A DNA stretch of 64,000 bases from Uranotaenia lowii (lineage: Eukaryota; Arthropoda; Insecta; Diptera; Culicidae): positions 66,036,839 to 66,100,838 of the forward strand of contig NC_073691.1 of NCBI RefSeq assembly GCF_029784155.1, given 5' to 3'. Position 1 is the first letter of the stretch; each line of letters opens with the position of its first letter. The notes below the pieces were generated by a model. That model ran no database searches, was not told the DNA's origin, and saw only the letters and a program-made list of their open reading frames with translations. Shown here piece by piece: positions 1-10,200 of this stretch. The position numbers and the translations under genes are program-made.

Positions 1-2822
1 TACATCATGCTACCAAAGTAACTCAGCTTCCTTTTACCGAATTCGGTGTTGACCCTGGGTAACCGAATGTTGTTGATCTGCCGTGACGCTCGAGCCGATG
101 TCACTCTGTTCAGCACTGTATTGCGATGCGTGTTTGGGCTCGTCAAAAGTTTGTGTATAAACGTGACACTCTGGAACTCCCGTAAACCGCGGATTGGTAG
201 GATTGAATCCTCGGGGTCATTGTACAGCGATACTGAAGAGTACAGGAAGGGTTTCCTGAATACAGCCTTTAACGCACGGTTCTGCAAGCACTGCAATTCC
301 CTAATACGACTCCGAGCTGAGCTTCCCCACAGTGATACCATGTATTGCAGTCTCGAGTGGAAGAGCGCGAAGTAAAGTTTCTTGAGCCATGCAGTTGGAA
401 TGAAGGAGGACATTTTCCACAGTGCGCCGCAGACTGGTGCTAACTTTTTTTTTAACTGCTCGATGTGCACACTCCAGGTTAGATTTTCATCGAGTGTTAA
501 TCCCAGGTATTTGTAATCCCTGACTCGATGTATTTCGGTGTTAACAAGGTTGATCGTTGGCAATTCAGGAATGACGCGATGTCCGGAATTGAATAGCATG
601 TATGTTGTTTTTGTTGTGTTCAACGAAAGCAAATTACAGTTGAAGAACTCATTCAAAGCTACCAGGTCTCTACTAATCCAGTGGACGATTTGAACGGGAT
701 CAGGGCTACTGTAGGAGATCAAGGTGTCGTCAGCAAACATGCGCGGTGTCCCATTGAGTTGCAGTTTTGATAGGTCGTTAATAAAGATGAGAAACATTAG
801 AGGCCCCAGGTTGCTTCCTTGCGGAACTCCGATGGTGAGGGATTTCCTGTCGCTGTTTTTACCGCACCAGGATACAAATTGCAGCCGATTTGAGAGGTAG
901 TTCTCTAGCAGCTTGAGAGCTGGTCCACGTATGCCATGAGCATCCAGTTTCTTCAACAGCAACTCGTGGTTGATCGTATCGAATGCTTTTTTGAGGTCCA
1001 AGAATAATACCCCAGTGTAGCGCCGATTGTCGAGGTCATTGTAGACCTCCTCCAACAGTTCTCCGGTCGCTGTAAGTGTGTCACATCCCTTCCGAAATCC
1101 GTATTGTCTGTCGCTTAGAAGATTTTGAGATTCTAGGAAGTTGCTCAACCTGCTAGATATCAGCTGTTCCAATATTTTATTTATAGTAGACAGTGTTGAG
1201 ATGGGACGATAGTTGGACAAGATCGTTCTATCACCCGTTTTGAAGATTGGTGTTACCCGTGCTAGCTTAAGAGCTTCTGGATAGGCTCCGGTCTCGATAA
1301 TCTCGTTGAAGACATCTCTCAGGATTTTTGCGAAGGCGAGATGATGGGTTTTAATAATGGATGCAGGAATGTTGTCTGGCCCCGATGCCTTGTTGGTGTT
1401 CAGATTGTTGATCAGGACGATAATTTCCTCAAGCGATGCAGGTCGCATGAACAGCGACGAGTGATGCGGTCTTAACGTGCCAAATTTGTAGATGTCCTTG
1501 TCGCCATCAATTTCCGAGGCTAGGTTATGCCCAATGTTGCAGAAAAAGTCATTAAGGCTATTTGCCGCTTGCGCTTGGTCGGTTATGATGTTTCCGTCTA
1601 CTATTAGAGACACATTTCGCGAGTTTTTGCCTTTACGGCCCATGACCTCATTTAGAACTTCCCAAGACTTTTTTGGGGTAGCAGTTTGCAAAATTTTAAG
1701 ATAATATCTTTGTTTGCACTGCCTCTTTTTATCATTGAGCTTCTTGGAAGCCTGTTTTAATAGTTCTTTTAGTCGTTGATCTGTGGGGTTTCGCCTACTT
1801 GCTTTCAGCAGATTGTCCTTAGCGGACATGAGATGCCAAACGTCTAAAGTCATCCATGGACAATGGGCCTTTACCTTGGCTTCAATGGTTACCGTATTGC
1901 TAGCTCTATTCTTGATATCATTATACTTTTCAATAATGTAATTTATTTTTCTATTTGCGTCAGCTCCTGAAGGTATACTTTCCAGAGCCGCTGCTAGTTC
2001 AGTATTCAATTGCTGCTGATTTATTATTTGCTTACTGAGAGTTTGGATGGAACGTGGTTGATTGAAGTACAGTGTGGTGACAATTATTGAATGGTCACTT
2101 GCTTCTGTGGGAATCGTTTCATTGCAGACTGATGAATGGAGACTACCCGAGCAGACTACGTGATCTAATATATTACCACTAGATGGTCGTGTTATAGCAT
2201 TGTTTGTTACAAACATGTTGCAGGACTCGAGAATGCGCAGGTATTCCCCGACGGTATTGTGATTTGGCGTATTCACTGGAACGTTTGTGTCACCCAGTAA
2301 CAACTTATGTTCACATTCTTTCTGGCTAGTACTGTTGCTGCTAAGATTTGTTTCCAATTTTTCAGCGAAGTCAGCGAAGCGATAAGATGGAGGGCGATAT
2401 ACAGCGTGCAATTGGATTTGTTTGCCGTACATATGTATTTTTAATTGAATATAATGGAAGCCGTCGTCAGAATCGATCTTTTCCAGACAACATTTTTTAT
2501 CGAGGCGGACGTAAACAGCTAAGCCTCCATGCGAGGTAGAACGACAAGAAAAGAAGCTATCGTAACCACGGATTTTAAAAATATCCGTGTCTCCCTGTTT
2601 TACCCAAGTCTCGCTTATGACTAGAACATCAATTTGGCTGTGATAAAGATCGAGGAAATGTTTGAGGGTGTCGAATTTATCCATGTTATTCATACCCCGG
2701 ATATTCCACTGCAAAAGTTTAAGACCACATTTGTTCCTTATATTTTTATTAATAAAACAATCGCTTTGGCTTTCATAAACTATATTCTTAAAATTAGGTG
2801 TGAAGATGTTTGTGTTTACAGG
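1..2822 (-). CDS. Non-LTR retrotransposon ORF2: endonuclease plus reverse transcriptase (3' partial)
   Basis: This ORF encodes the polyprotein that nicks target DNA and reverse-transcribes the element RNA. Reading the minus strand, the N-terminus has the apurinic-endonuclease motifs LLQWNIRG, ISETW, YRPP, LLGD and SDH. The reverse transcriptase follows with NKASGPDNIP, NYRPIS, the region A motif LFLDLKKAFDTINH, GVPQGSNLGPLMFLIFIND and the catalytic FADD (about 755-740). The frame is open from 2822 to position 1 with no stop or frameshift. The first in-frame ATG (2693-2691) lies after the QWNIRG motif, so it would delete the start of the endonuclease; an ATG at 2841-2839 is in another frame and soon stops. 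Translation probably begins at a non-AUG codon or by reinitiation after ORF1, whose stop is 25 nt upstream. The C-terminus lies outside the window. Confidence 0.85.
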
Positions 2823-2847
2823 TTACTGAAAAAGTTCGCATTTTATT

Positions 2848-3900
2848 TCAGCGACGCTTGGCTGGAGGCTCAATAACCGACGAGGACAGAATCGAGGAAT
2901 CCGAAACAGAAAAGGCCATAGGACGTTTGGTGCCTGATTGGAGTAGCTTTCGAAGATCGCTTATGTCCCTAATTTTTTGGATTTTTGAAGTCTGACGTTT
3001 TTTGATCAAGATGACTCCATCTCTGCCGGGCCAGACAAATTCCACATCTAGCTGTTCCTGTGCACTTTTTACTTCGCGCAAGAGGGCTAGTCCGTTCGAT
3101 GTCATTTCATCCCGTATAACAATTTTCCCTGATCCATCGTAGTTGCCGCCTAAAGCCGAGACTGTCATTGGACCATATTCCCTTTTCTTGCTAAAAACAG
3201 CTTCCTTATATTCCTCGTTCCTGAAGACAACTTTCATCGGCGGATTTTTTGCGTTCGGTTTCGGTTCATGCAGTCTTTTTGCGTCCACTACGGCATCATC
3301 CGGAAGCTCGCAGCCTAGTAACTTTGTTATCGCGGTGAACACACTTTTCGGGGACTCATTACCTTTCACCGGAACACCAAGTACTACTGCGTTTTTGTCC
3401 AGTGCCTTCCGGCTCAGACGATCCACTTCCTTTTCCAAATTTTCCACAGTTTCACGCAATTCGGCGCAGTTTTCCTGGACATCGTTGATATCGTTTTTCA
3501 TCGAAATTTGGTTCGATTTCAACTCGCCGAAATCGTTCATGATGGTATCGAATTTGTTCGCCAAATAATCTTGGCTCTTTTCAATTTCGATGACTGTATT
3601 TTTAAGAGCATCCTGCATGTTGATATTAGACACTTTGAGTTCTTTTATCTCTCCTATGATTTTCTGCATCTCTGCAACCACCCGTTCTTCGGCAATTTTT
3701 GCTCCGTTATTTCTGTAGTGCATCGCCTGGCAATCAGCAGAGCAAAAGTAGTCCCTTTTCTTCATCTTTCCGATGGCGTTTCCGAGGATATTTTTGCACC
3801 TGAAGTGGTGGCTCTTATAACACTGCACGCACTCTAACACCTTGGTCGGATCTTTCTCGTGTTTTTCACAAATTGCACATATAATTGCATCCACATCCAT
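2848..3900 (-). CDS. Non-LTR retrotransposon ORF1: PHD finger, coiled coil, FP-C-like domain
   Basis: A 350-residue RNA-binding/chaperone-type ORF1 protein. The N-terminus carries a Cys/His cluster of PHD type: C8, C11, C24, C27, H32, C35, C53 and C57. Residues about 70-165 are rich in charged heptads (IEKSQDYLANKF, LRETVENLEKEVDRLSRKAL) and should form a coiled coil, suiting trimerisation. The C-terminal third (about 190-330, with LPDDAVVDAKRL, FVWPGRDGVILIKK and KIQKIRDISDLRKLL) resembles the FP-protein C-terminal domain found in many insect ORF1 proteins. The start is the ATG at 3900; the stop lies 25 nt before the ORF2 open frame. The ORF is intact. Confidence 0.85.
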   Translation of the reverse strand: MDVDAIICAICEKHEKDPTKVLECVQCYKSHHFRCKNILGNAIGKMKKRDYFCSADCQAMHYRNNGAKIAEERVVAEMQKIIGEIKELKVSNINMQDALKNTVIEIEKSQDYLANKFDTIMNDFGELKSNQISMKNDINDVQENCAELRETVENLEKEVDRLSRKALDKNAVVLGVPVKGNESPKSVFTAITKLLGCELPDDAVVDAKRLHEPKPNAKNPPMKVVFRNEEYKEAVFSKKREYGPMTVSALGGNYDGSGKIVIRDEMTSNGLALLREVKSAQEQLDVEFVWPGRDGVILIKKRQTSKIQKIRDISDLRKLLQSGTKRPMAFSVSDSSILSSSVIEPPAKRR

Positions 3901-4260
3901 TTTGGCGACGCAAGAGTTTACTTATGCTGTTTTTTTTTTCAACACAGTCCGAACAGCTGACGAGATGTGAACATTCACACTTGAAAAAAGCTTATATTGA
4001 GCTTTTCCGAACAACTCAGTACGGGATCGCGAGGGAAAACAAAATGGATTTTGGGGATAACGCGATGCTGGTTGTAAAAATTTGTATGCACAATATTCTT
4101 TTAATCCGAGTAATATTCCTTCGGGATCGTAACTTCACGGATACATCCGGCGCTACTTGACGGGATTCGCACTTTTTATTAGGTAAACAGTTCTTGTTTG
4201 CACAAAATTATCGAATGTTTTGCGGAACTATGTAAACAACAGCTACTTCCCAAGAGCAAC
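3901..4260 (-). promoter_or_regulatory. 5' UTR of the CR1-like element
   Basis: About 360 nt between the ORF1 start codon and the satellite boundary, with no long frame on the minus strand. By analogy with related elements it should carry the internal promoter, but I see no diagnostic motif. A run of ten T on the plus strand lies at about 3930-3940. Confidence 0.4.
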
Positions 4261-4272
4261 AACAACCAACCA

Positions 4273-5263
4273 TTTCAGATTCAGATTTCAGATTCAGATT
4301 TCAGATTCAGATTTCAGATTCAGATTTCAGATTCAGATTTCAGATTCAGATTTCAGATTCAGATTTCAGATTCAGATTTCAGATTCAGATTTCAGATTCA
4401 GATTTCAGATTCAGATTTCAGATTCAGATTTCTGATTCAGATTTCAGATTCAGATTTCGGATTCAGATTTCAGATTCAGATTTCAGATTCAGATTTCAGA
4501 TTCAGATTTCAGATTCAGATTTCAGATTCAGATTTCAGATTCAGATTTCAGATTCAGATTTCAGATTCAGATTTCAGATTCAGATTTCAGATTCAGATTT
4601 CAGATTCAGATTTCAGATTCAGATTTGAGATTCAGATTTCAGATTCAGATTTCAGATTCAGATTTCAGATTCAGATTTCAGATTCAGATTTCAGATTCAG
4701 ATTTCAGATTCAGATTTCAGATTCAGATTTCAGATTCAGATTTCAGATTCAGATTTAAGATTCAGATTTCAGATTCAGATTTCAGATTCAGATTTCAGAT
4801 TCAGATTTCAGATTCAGATTTCAGATTCAGATTTCAGATTCAGATTTCAGATTCAGATTTCAGATTCAGATTTCAGATTCAGATTTCAGATTCAGATTTC
4901 AGATTCAGATTTCAGATTCAGATTTCAGATTCAGATTTCAGATTCAGATTTCAGATTCAGATTTCAGATTCAGATTTCAGATTCAGATTTCAGATTCAGA
5001 TTTCAGATTCAGATTTCAGATTCAGATTTCAGATTCAGATTTCAGATTCAGATTTCAGATTCAGATTTCAGATTCAGATTTCAGATTCAGATTTCTGATT
5101 CAGATTTCAGATTCAGATTTCAGATTCAGATTTCAGATTCAGATTTCAGATTCAGTTTTCAGATTCAGATTTCAGATTCAGATTTCAGATTCAGATTTCA
5201 GATTCAGATTTCAGATTCAGATTTCAGATTCAGATTTCAGATTCAGATTTCAGATTCAGATTT
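4273..5263 (+). repeat. 13-bp satellite array 1 (CAGATTTCAGATT), about 76 units
   Basis: A near-perfect tandem array of the 13-mer CAGATTTCAGATT, itself a 6+7 doublet of CAGATT(T). Variants are rare point changes, for example TTTCTGATTC near 4430, TTTCGGATTC near 4457, TTTGAGATTC near 4625, TTTAAGATTC near 4755 and CAGTTTTCAG near 5155, so the array was homogenised recently. Because 13 is not a multiple of 3 and the unit has no TAA, TAG or TGA in forward register, all three plus frames stay open and give a 13-residue peptide repeat; the minus strand meets TGA in every frame. The long open frames here are therefore not evidence of genes. The array separates two non-LTR elements whose 5' ends both face it. 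Confidence 0.97.
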
Positions 5264-5778
5264 GTGAGCACGAAATAGTGTGCGTGAAGTCCCGTATATC
5301 GGGCAGCCTAAGTGAAGGGCTAAAAAATTCGAATTTGTTTTGGCGCGCGGTAGTGTTTACGAAGACAAACAAGCGGAACAGCTGAGTAGTTCGAAACAGA
5401 GAGAGTGAATAATAGTGGTTAGCAGCGAAGCAAAAGCTCGCTCTTGCCATAAAAAGCTTACGGGTCAAAGTGAACGGGAGCGAGAGAAATAAAAGAAGAG
5501 CGGAGCGTTTCGCACGCGCAGTGGCGGGAGTGAGAAATAAGGAAAAAAAGCTCGATTGAAAACACGTGCTCGTGTTTGGTGGAATAGCAAACACACTCTA
5601 GCGAACCTGGTCGCCTGGTAGCGACAGTTTGCTTGTGATCCCTGAAAAAAGAAACGGAAGTGAGGGGTGGGTAGGGTCCCTCCCCATATTGGGTTACTAA
5701 GGGTATTTCCCTTTAATCTTTCTTACCCGGTGGAAAAATAACGTGGGAAGAAGAAAAAGTGTGAAAATCTAAAGCGCC
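5264..5778 (+). promoter_or_regulatory. 5' UTR of the I-like element
   Basis: 515 nt from the satellite boundary to the ORF1 ATG, less AT-rich than its surroundings (GCGCGCGGTAG near 5342). It has no long plus frame. Related elements keep an internal promoter here; nothing in the sequence proves one. Confidence 0.45.
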
Positions 5779-7275
5779 ATGCCAGGCGCGTCCCCCGGGG
5801 ATGGGGGCCCCACAGTTGATGTGAATTCGTCTCCAATCCCCCCATACATGCGTTCATCAACTTTTGATGGTCGCAAAATTTTCCTTATTGTTAAACGTGC
5901 AGCAGAAAACCCCAACCCCCTACCAAACAATCCATTCTGGTTCTCATCAATCATCGAAAGCAAGCTGGGAAAACCGCTTAAAAAAGAAGTTGAGATGGCG
6001 ATCGACGGAAAAGGGTCCAGCTACACCCTAAGTACTTATAATATCAAACTAGCAGAGGAATTGAAAAAAATTAAAATCCTAGATACAAACACAACGGTGG
6101 AAATATTTGATCATCCGGGATTGAATAAAACATTGGGAATAGTTTACCAACCGGAATCAACCAATCTCTCCGAAAGCGAGATTCTAGATCAACTAAAAAG
6201 CCAAGGAGTAATTTCCGTTAGGAAAATTACTAAATTCGTAGACAAACAGCCAGTTAATACACCATTAATGGTCTTAACATTTGGCAGTACACGTCTTCCT
6301 AAAGAAGTGTATTTTGGGTGGATGAAAGTTGCGGTTCGTACGTACTACGAAAACCCAATGATCTGCAGAAATTGTCTGGAATACAGACATACCAAAAAAC
6401 GGTGTCAAGGAAAAACGCGCTGTACTCGATGTGCCGGAAATCACTCGAACACTGATAACTCATGTAAGGAAAATTTCAAGTGCCCACACTGTCCGGAAGA
6501 GAACAACGAACACTCCGCGGCGGGGAGGAAATGCCCTCTGTATCGCCATGAGGAAGCGGTCATCCGTGTAAAAACGGATGAGTCCATTTCCTGGGCTGAA
6601 GCTCGGAAAAGGGTTAGCATGCCAAACGCTACACCCACTTATGCGTCGGTCACCGATGCGGACAGTGTTAAAAAGGATAAGCTGATTGATTCTCTGATAG
6701 CCAACGTTAAAAACCTTAACGAAAAAGTTGAAATCTTAATGAAAGAAAAAGAGCAATATTCAAAAATTGAAGCCGAGTTTGCATTATATAAGGAAAGAGT
6801 TAAAAACTACTTCCGAGAACATAACATTTCCCCAACAATGACACCAAACAAAAATCGCAGCCGAGCTGTTTCTCCAGTAAATCGATCTGGAAGGACAACT
6901 CCTGTTTCCAACCAACAGCAACAACCAGAACAATTTCATGCAGCAGTTCAACAACAACTTAAAAAACACCAAGTACAAGAACAACAGCCAAAATTAGGTT
7001 TTCAAGTTCCCAAAAACGTTCCAAAAAAAGCGAATACACAGCCTCCTCCCCCAATGGCGACGAGACAAGCCACTAAATCACAACAACAAACTAAACACGA
7101 TGATAAGCCAACGAAAAGAGGACCACCATCCCCACTAGCCAACAAAAAGAAAAATAAGAACGCGAAACAAAATGAAAATGATGAAGATGAAGATGAAGAA
7201 GAGAATGAAGAAGCAGTATTGGAAGAAAACGACGAAAGCATGGATACCGACAAGGAGCTGTTTTTTCGGAAATAA
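5779..7275 (+). CDS. I-like element ORF1 (nucleic-acid-binding gag-like protein)
   Basis: A 498-residue intact protein that should coat the element RNA and accompany it to the nucleus. It carries three zinc knuckles between residues 196 and about 253: CRNCLEYRHTKKRC, CTRCAGNHSNTDNSC and CPHCPEENNEHSAAGRKC, the triple arrangement seen in I-clade ORF1 proteins. The N-terminal 190 residues hold an RRM-like region with alternating hydrophobic strands. A charged helix (KNLNEKVEILMKEKEQ) follows near 315-330, then a Gln/Pro-rich tail, a KKKNKN basic patch and an acidic run of Asp and Glu near the C-terminus. It begins at an ATG in good context (GCGCCATGCC). Its tail overlaps the ORF2 frame by about 100 nt. 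Confidence 0.88.
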   Translation: MPGASPGDGGPTVDVNSSPIPPYMRSSTFDGRKIFLIVKRAAENPNPLPNNPFWFSSIIESKLGKPLKKEVEMAIDGKGSSYTLSTYNIKLAEELKKIKILDTNTTVEIFDHPGLNKTLGIVYQPESTNLSESEILDQLKSQGVISVRKITKFVDKQPVNTPLMVLTFGSTRLPKEVYFGWMKVAVRTYYENPMICRNCLEYRHTKKRCQGKTRCTRCAGNHSNTDNSCKENFKCPHCPEENNEHSAAGRKCPLYRHEEAVIRVKTDESISWAEARKRVSMPNATPTYASVTDADSVKKDKLIDSLIANVKNLNEKVEILMKEKEQYSKIEAEFALYKERVKNYFREHNISPTMTPNKNRSRAVSPVNRSGRTTPVSNQQQQPEQFHAAVQQQLKKHQVQEQQPKLGFQVPKNVPKKANTQPPPPMATRQATKSQQQTKHDDKPTKRGPPSPLANKKKNKNAKQNENDEDEDEEENEEAVLEENDESMDTDKELFFRK

Positions 7276-10200
7276 ATGGATAACAGTAAACGCTACAACA
7301 GAACAAATGATCCCCACACATTTACCAACTACCACAACCAGCAACATAAACAATCAATCGACGGAACCAGGCCATCTGTGGCACGGGATCTCCGAAAGTG
7401 TAGTAGGGTTCCCGGGTAATATGTGGGATGATAGGCTAACCCTCCGGGACGCAATCCTCATACCCGTCGACGGTGAACCTTCTCCCACAGCCCAGATAGG
7501 CGCAACGTTGTCCCAAAGCCCACGCCCCCCGTCGGCTGCTTGGCATGATCCTGGGACGCCAGATGTTCATCGAGAGTGTGCCGTACGGGGGCAACCGGGG
7601 CACTTGCAAGTAAGTTCCCTTAACAATCCAAGCCGAACAGTTTCAAACTCGCTCCCCTTTCCTAGGTCAACCCAAAATTCGGAACAACACATCTCCTACA
7701 ATTCGCTTACACCAGGAAGGGCGAACAGAACAACAGACTTTGACCCCGGCGAAGGAACCAGTAGAAATTTTACAAATCCATCCACAACTTCGACACCTCG
7801 TCCCGCGAGGTCTAGAGGTCAGCCACTAGTTCTACAATGGAATATTCGAGGATTTTGGAGGAACGAAACGGAGCTCACGAAACTGGTCTGGAACAAATTA
7901 CCGTCAACTGGGGCAACATGCAACAATTTTCAACTTCAATGGCTTCTAAAAAACTTCTGTTCACAGTTAATCGTATCCTTTATGCATCAAAAGTTTTAAG
8001 GATGCTGGGGCATCAAATTGGTGTAGTTAAAAAAATTATTGGTTTCTTCAGTTATTTTTATTTTTCTAAAAACATGCGATTTTCACTCTCCTTAGAAAAT
8101 GGGGTAACTTGCAACAAACTTTGTTTTTAATGAAAAATCTTATGAACACGTACGAAAATTCATAGTTTTTAATATATTTGCGATGCCTTAAAGACCATTA
8201 CGCATGACAACACCAATTGCAGTAGTTTTTGGGTCTGTAAAAACAAATTTTCACATTTTTTCTGAAAATAAGGATGCTGCATACATTTAGGGGCTAAATA
8301 ATACTACGAAAAATTCTACAAGCTGAAATCATAAAAATAAATGTTTGGATGAATAAAATTTAAATGTTTACAAACGCGTGATGCAAAACATTCATATTCC
8401 AACACACGGAAACGAGATTTACAAGGTATTTCTTTGATTTGCATTTTGTTGCATTTAACCCCAGACACCTAACTGAATTTTAAAAATATTCATTTAAAAA
8501 AATTGGGTGAATGTTCGAAAAATATTTTTACACCAACAATGTTGGTATAACATGAGGAAACCTGTAAAAAGTTTGTAGGCAATTTTATCAAGCCGATCCG
8601 TCATACTGGGTAAAGTTTTTTTCGACTTCAAAACATGTTAAAATTTGTACATTTATTGCTCGATTTTTCAAATTTTACATAAAAATAAAAAATTTAAGAC
8701 AACTAGCTTAAGATGCGAGAAATTATGTCATCATCATTTTGTTATCATTAAAAGATAACTTTATTACAATACATTAAATTAAAAATTGATTCAATGTAGT
8801 GTTATATAAATGTTGCATCGAACCCCGCTGTTGCATGATGCCCCGTTTGACGGTACCGATAAGTATAATGTTACAAGAGACACTAACCGATACTTACAAC
8901 TCTTTCTGGGAGGGTAACTATTACATATACCAATCTAAATTCCGACCGAACTCAAAAAAAGGGCACGCAGTTCTTGGTATATTGAAAAATGTTCCACATG
9001 AAGTCATCGAACTCGATCCACAAATTCCAGCGGTAGCAGTCAGGTTACTTTCCCCCATAAAAGTAACTCTGCTATGTATTTATAACCATCTTAAATCAGC
9101 ATACCAAAACAGTGCGAGTAGAGCACTAAGATCACTTATGGAAAATCTTCATCCCCCTTTTCTTGTTGGCGGAGACTTTAATGGACGTCACATAACATGG
9201 GACAAAACCTCAAATTTCATGGGAGAAACAATTTTCAATTGGGCAGCTGACTACGAAATGACACCGTTAAATGATGGCTCCATTACTAGATTCAGTCCTT
9301 CCAGAGAAAATCAAGACACATCAATAGACGTGACTTTTGCATCTACATCAATCCTAGAAAGATTAAAATGGTCAATCCACTCGGATCCATTTAATAGCGA
9401 TCACTTACCGATCTTTGTCAAGCTGGATGGTAACTGCGCAAAATTGCCCGTTATCAAAAAATGGAAAATTAAAGAGGCCAATTGGGAGAAATACCAAGAA
9501 GAAATAAGCGACGAACTCCTGTCCATCGTTGAACCAAATATTAACAACATAACTAAAACTATATATGAAACAGCCAAACGAGCAATCCCACAAACTTCAG
9601 GTAACACTGCTCCAAAATATGCGCCCTGGTGGACTGAAGAAGTAAACGAAAAAATTAAATCCCGTAAAGAAAATTGGAAAATTTTACGAAAAACTCTCAA
9701 AACGGATGAAAACTGGACAGAAAGAAATGAAAATTTTAGGAAAGCTCGAGCTGTAGCAAAGGAAGCAGTTCAAAAAGCCAAAAAAGAAGCATGGATAGAA
9801 TTTGCCAGCTCCTTCAACATCCATACACCAGCCTCCCTAATGTGGCAAAGATTCGGAAAAATTACAGGAAAGAAAACTGGCCGAACTATAACATTAACGA
9901 TAAACGGAGAATATACTGAAGACCCACTAGAAATAGCAAATCACATTGCAGATAATTTCCAAGATAATTTCACGCACAACTATCCCGATCAAAACATGTG
10001 TCAGCTACCTCCGTCTATTTCCGCCAACGAAACCTTGGATACTGATTTCTCAGGAGCAGAACTGAACTCTGCTCTGAGCAAGTGCGCTGGTAAAGCAACA
10101 GGTCCGGATGATGTTACCTATAGCATGATTACGAACATGCCGCCCATTGCAAAAAGGATAATTCTAAAATTTTTCAACAATCTTTGGCAAAAAGGAGATT

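Larger units (their letters stand above)
1..4260 (-). mobile_element. CR1-like non-LTR retrotransposon, 3' end outside window
   Basis: On the minus strand the order is 5' UTR (about 4260-3901), ORF1 (3900-2848) and ORF2 (open from 2822 to the window edge). ORF1 has a PHD-type zinc finger and ORF2 starts with an apurinic-type endonuclease followed by a reverse transcriptase, the layout of CR1-like/Jockey-superfamily elements in insects. I translated ORF2 through to the edge without meeting a stop, so this copy may be young or active. The 5' end abuts the 13-bp satellite array at about 4273; the exact 5' boundary and any target-site duplication cannot be fixed because the 3' end is off the window. 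Confidence 0.85.

Noticed and set aside
3143..3837. Plus-strand frames opposite the CR1-like ORF1
   Set aside because: Antisense shadows of an intact, domain-bearing ORF1.
4198..5098. Long open frames of 70-190 codons over satellite array 1
   Set aside because: They are a by-product of a stop-free 13-bp unit; all three forward frames are open and give the same repeat.
4273..5263. CRISPR array
   Set aside because: Simple head-to-tail 13-bp tandem repeats without unique spacers, in a eukaryotic context.
7002..7353. Minus-strand Ser/Phe-rich frames
   Set aside because: Antisense of the acidic tail of I-like ORF1; low complexity only.
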